A stretch of DNA of 24,694 bases from a virus, in the IMG/VR virus record IMGVR_UViG_3300017764_000100, positions 1 through 24,694 of that record; one strand, given 5' to 3'. Position 1 is the first letter of the stretch; every line of letters starts with the position of its first letter. The notes under the pieces are model-generated. The model was not told the DNA's origin. It was given only the letters and a program-made list of their open reading frames with translations, and made no database searches. This document shows positions 23,965 to 24,694 of this stretch, piece after piece. A program made the translations under genes and the position numbers.

Positions 23965-24464
23965 GCCCCTATTTTGAAGAACTAAGAATTGGACAATTTT
24001 ATAGTCCAGAATTACACAACATAGTGTTTAACCCACAAACAGAGTGGATACCCTATTTCAATTTTACAGCCACACCAATACCAATTAATATCTTACTAAA
24101 AGATGATTTTTATTTATGGTTGTATGGTCGACATAAATATAAAGTGGGTGTTCTTAAAATGGAAAATAAGACTATGTATAATTGGCACGCTGATTCTAAT
24201 AGAGGTGTATGTGTGAATACAATGATCCCTACACCAAACACATCGTATACCTTTTTTAGAGATAAAGCTGATGTACAACACCCTGTGACTGAATTACAAT
24301 ATTATCCGGGCACGAGATTTTTATTCAATAATCAAAAGGAACATATGGTTTTAAATTATGATGGAATACGAATGATGTTAACAATTGAATTTTTAGAGGA
24401 TAAAAATGAGTTGACTTTTTCTCAGTTATTAAAAGAGATTGAAAATGAGTACTACAAAAAATAA
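23961..24464 (+). CDS. 2-oxoglutarate/Fe(II)-dependent oxygenase-like protein
   Basis: 167 residues, AGGAGA upstream and ATGA overlap with the helicase gene. The double-stranded beta-helix pattern is visible: YNWHADSNRG (H76-x-D78, first two iron ligands), then GTRFLFNNQKEHMVLNY (H128, third ligand), then GIRMMLTIEF with R137, the usual co-substrate-binding arginine. Strand VCVNTMIPTPNTSYTFF lies between them, as in Asp/Asn beta-hydroxylase and prolyl-hydroxylase-like folds. Such enzymes hydroxylate proteins or nucleic acids; in phage DNA modules both base and protein modification are possible. Substrate cannot be predicted. The HxD...H...R set is complete, but the family call has not been searched. 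Confidence 0.68.
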   Translation: MSPYFEELRIGQFYSPELHNIVFNPQTEWIPYFNFTATPIPINILLKDDFYLWLYGRHKYKVGVLKMENKTMYNWHADSNRGVCVNTMIPTPNTSYTFFRDKADVQHPVTELQYYPGTRFLFNNQKEHMVLNYDGIRMMLTIEFLEDKNELTFSQLLKEIENEYYKK

Positions 24465-24666
24465 TCTTTGGTTAAAGGGCGGACAGTATTACAGAGATTT
24501 TGATATCCAACCCTCGCAGTTTATAAACAAAAACAAAATTCTTTTTGCAGAAGGCAATGTAATAAAATATGTATGTAGGCATCAGGGAAAAGGGGGCAAA
24601 GAAGATTTACAAAAAGCAAAACATTACATAGATATGATTATTGAACGAGATTATTCTGATGACTAG
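24445..24666 (+). CDS. DUF3310 (SaV-like) small protein
   Basis: 73 residues from ATG 24445; an in-frame TTG at 24439 adds two. The motif YYRDFDIQPSQFI, then FAEGNVIKYVCRHQGKGGKE, then DLQKAKHYIDMII matches the DUF3310 family, a small helical protein frequent in phage replication modules and sometimes fused to nucleotide-metabolism proteins. It has been called nucleotide kinase-like without good proof. It overlaps the oxygenase gene by 20 bases and the following gene by eight, thus part of the same operon. Confidence 0.88.
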   Translation: MSTTKNNLWLKGGQYYRDFDIQPSQFINKNKILFAEGNVIKYVCRHQGKGGKEDLQKAKHYIDMIIERDYSDD

Positions 24667-24694
24667 TCTACAACTTACATTTAATTTTAAAAAA
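24659..24694 (+). CDS. Start of another gene, cut by window end
   Basis: ATG 24659 begins an open frame of twelve codons (MTSLQLTFNFKK) running off the window. It overlaps the DUF3310 stop by eight bases, matching the overlap style of this operon. In phages of this kind a polymerase or nucleotide-metabolism gene commonly follows, but nothing here proves it. Confidence 0.45.
   Translation, partial: MTSLQLTFNFKK

Overview
The window looks like part of a double-stranded DNA tailed bacteriophage genome. It is strongly AT-rich, almost wholly coding, and its genes overlap head to tail (TAATG, ATGA and TTGA junctions). All but one lie on the + strand. There is no rRNA, tRNA, transposase, CRISPR array or cellular operon. 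Gene content (SPRY/LamG virion proteins, a T7 gp13-like protein, Gly/Gln-rich internal virion proteins, an archaeo-eukaryotic-type primase, an SSB-like protein with a DVPF tail, a DUF3310 protein) recalls short-tailed marine phages of the pelagiphage/uncultured Mediterranean phage type. That assignment rests on memory of such genomes, not on a search. Terminase, portal, major capsid and DNA polymerase genes are not in this piece.

Layout. 1-5827 is a virion surface/tail block: the 3' part of a SPRY protein, a large LamG-SPRY protein with a duplicated C-terminal module, a 636-residue beta-rich tail or head-completion protein, and three small proteins, one of them a 54-residue TTG-started gene at 5322-5486. 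5868-7781 holds a small acidic protein and two different glycosyltransferases (GT4-like and GT-A-like), inserted between structural genes. 7790-15461 starts behind a 14-base palindrome and a strong Shine-Dalgarno site. It encodes five proteins that probably form the DNA-ejection apparatus, ending in a 1098-residue protein with a glycine-rich, membrane-compatible segment. 15448-16100 carries two small membrane proteins, a possible lysis pair.

16110-16223 is one of two noticeable intergenic regions (weak terminator, -10-like box). It precedes a Lys/Gly/Met-rich basic protein, an unrecognised 225-residue protein and a tiny protein. From 17298 the window turns to DNA metabolism: a RecB/Cas4-type PD-(D/E)XK nuclease, a SNF2-type helicase on the - strand that overlaps the nuclease tail to tail, a divergent control region at 19400-19483, then a tight + strand operon. 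The operon encodes a coiled-coil DUF protein, an SSB-like protein, an AEP-type primase, a UvrD/Dda-type SF1 helicase, a putative 2-oxoglutarate/Fe(II) oxygenase, a DUF3310 protein and the first codons of another gene.

The most interesting points are the replication/recombination module (free-standing AEP primase with a Cys/His cluster, two helicases of different superfamilies, nuclease and SSB), the lone antisense SNF2 gene, the glycosyltransferase pair within the virion block, the oxygenase candidate, and the isolated basic repeat protein with its own apparent signals. I found no clear evidence of a wholly new multi-gene system; most genes fit a marine phage, with several of unknown function.
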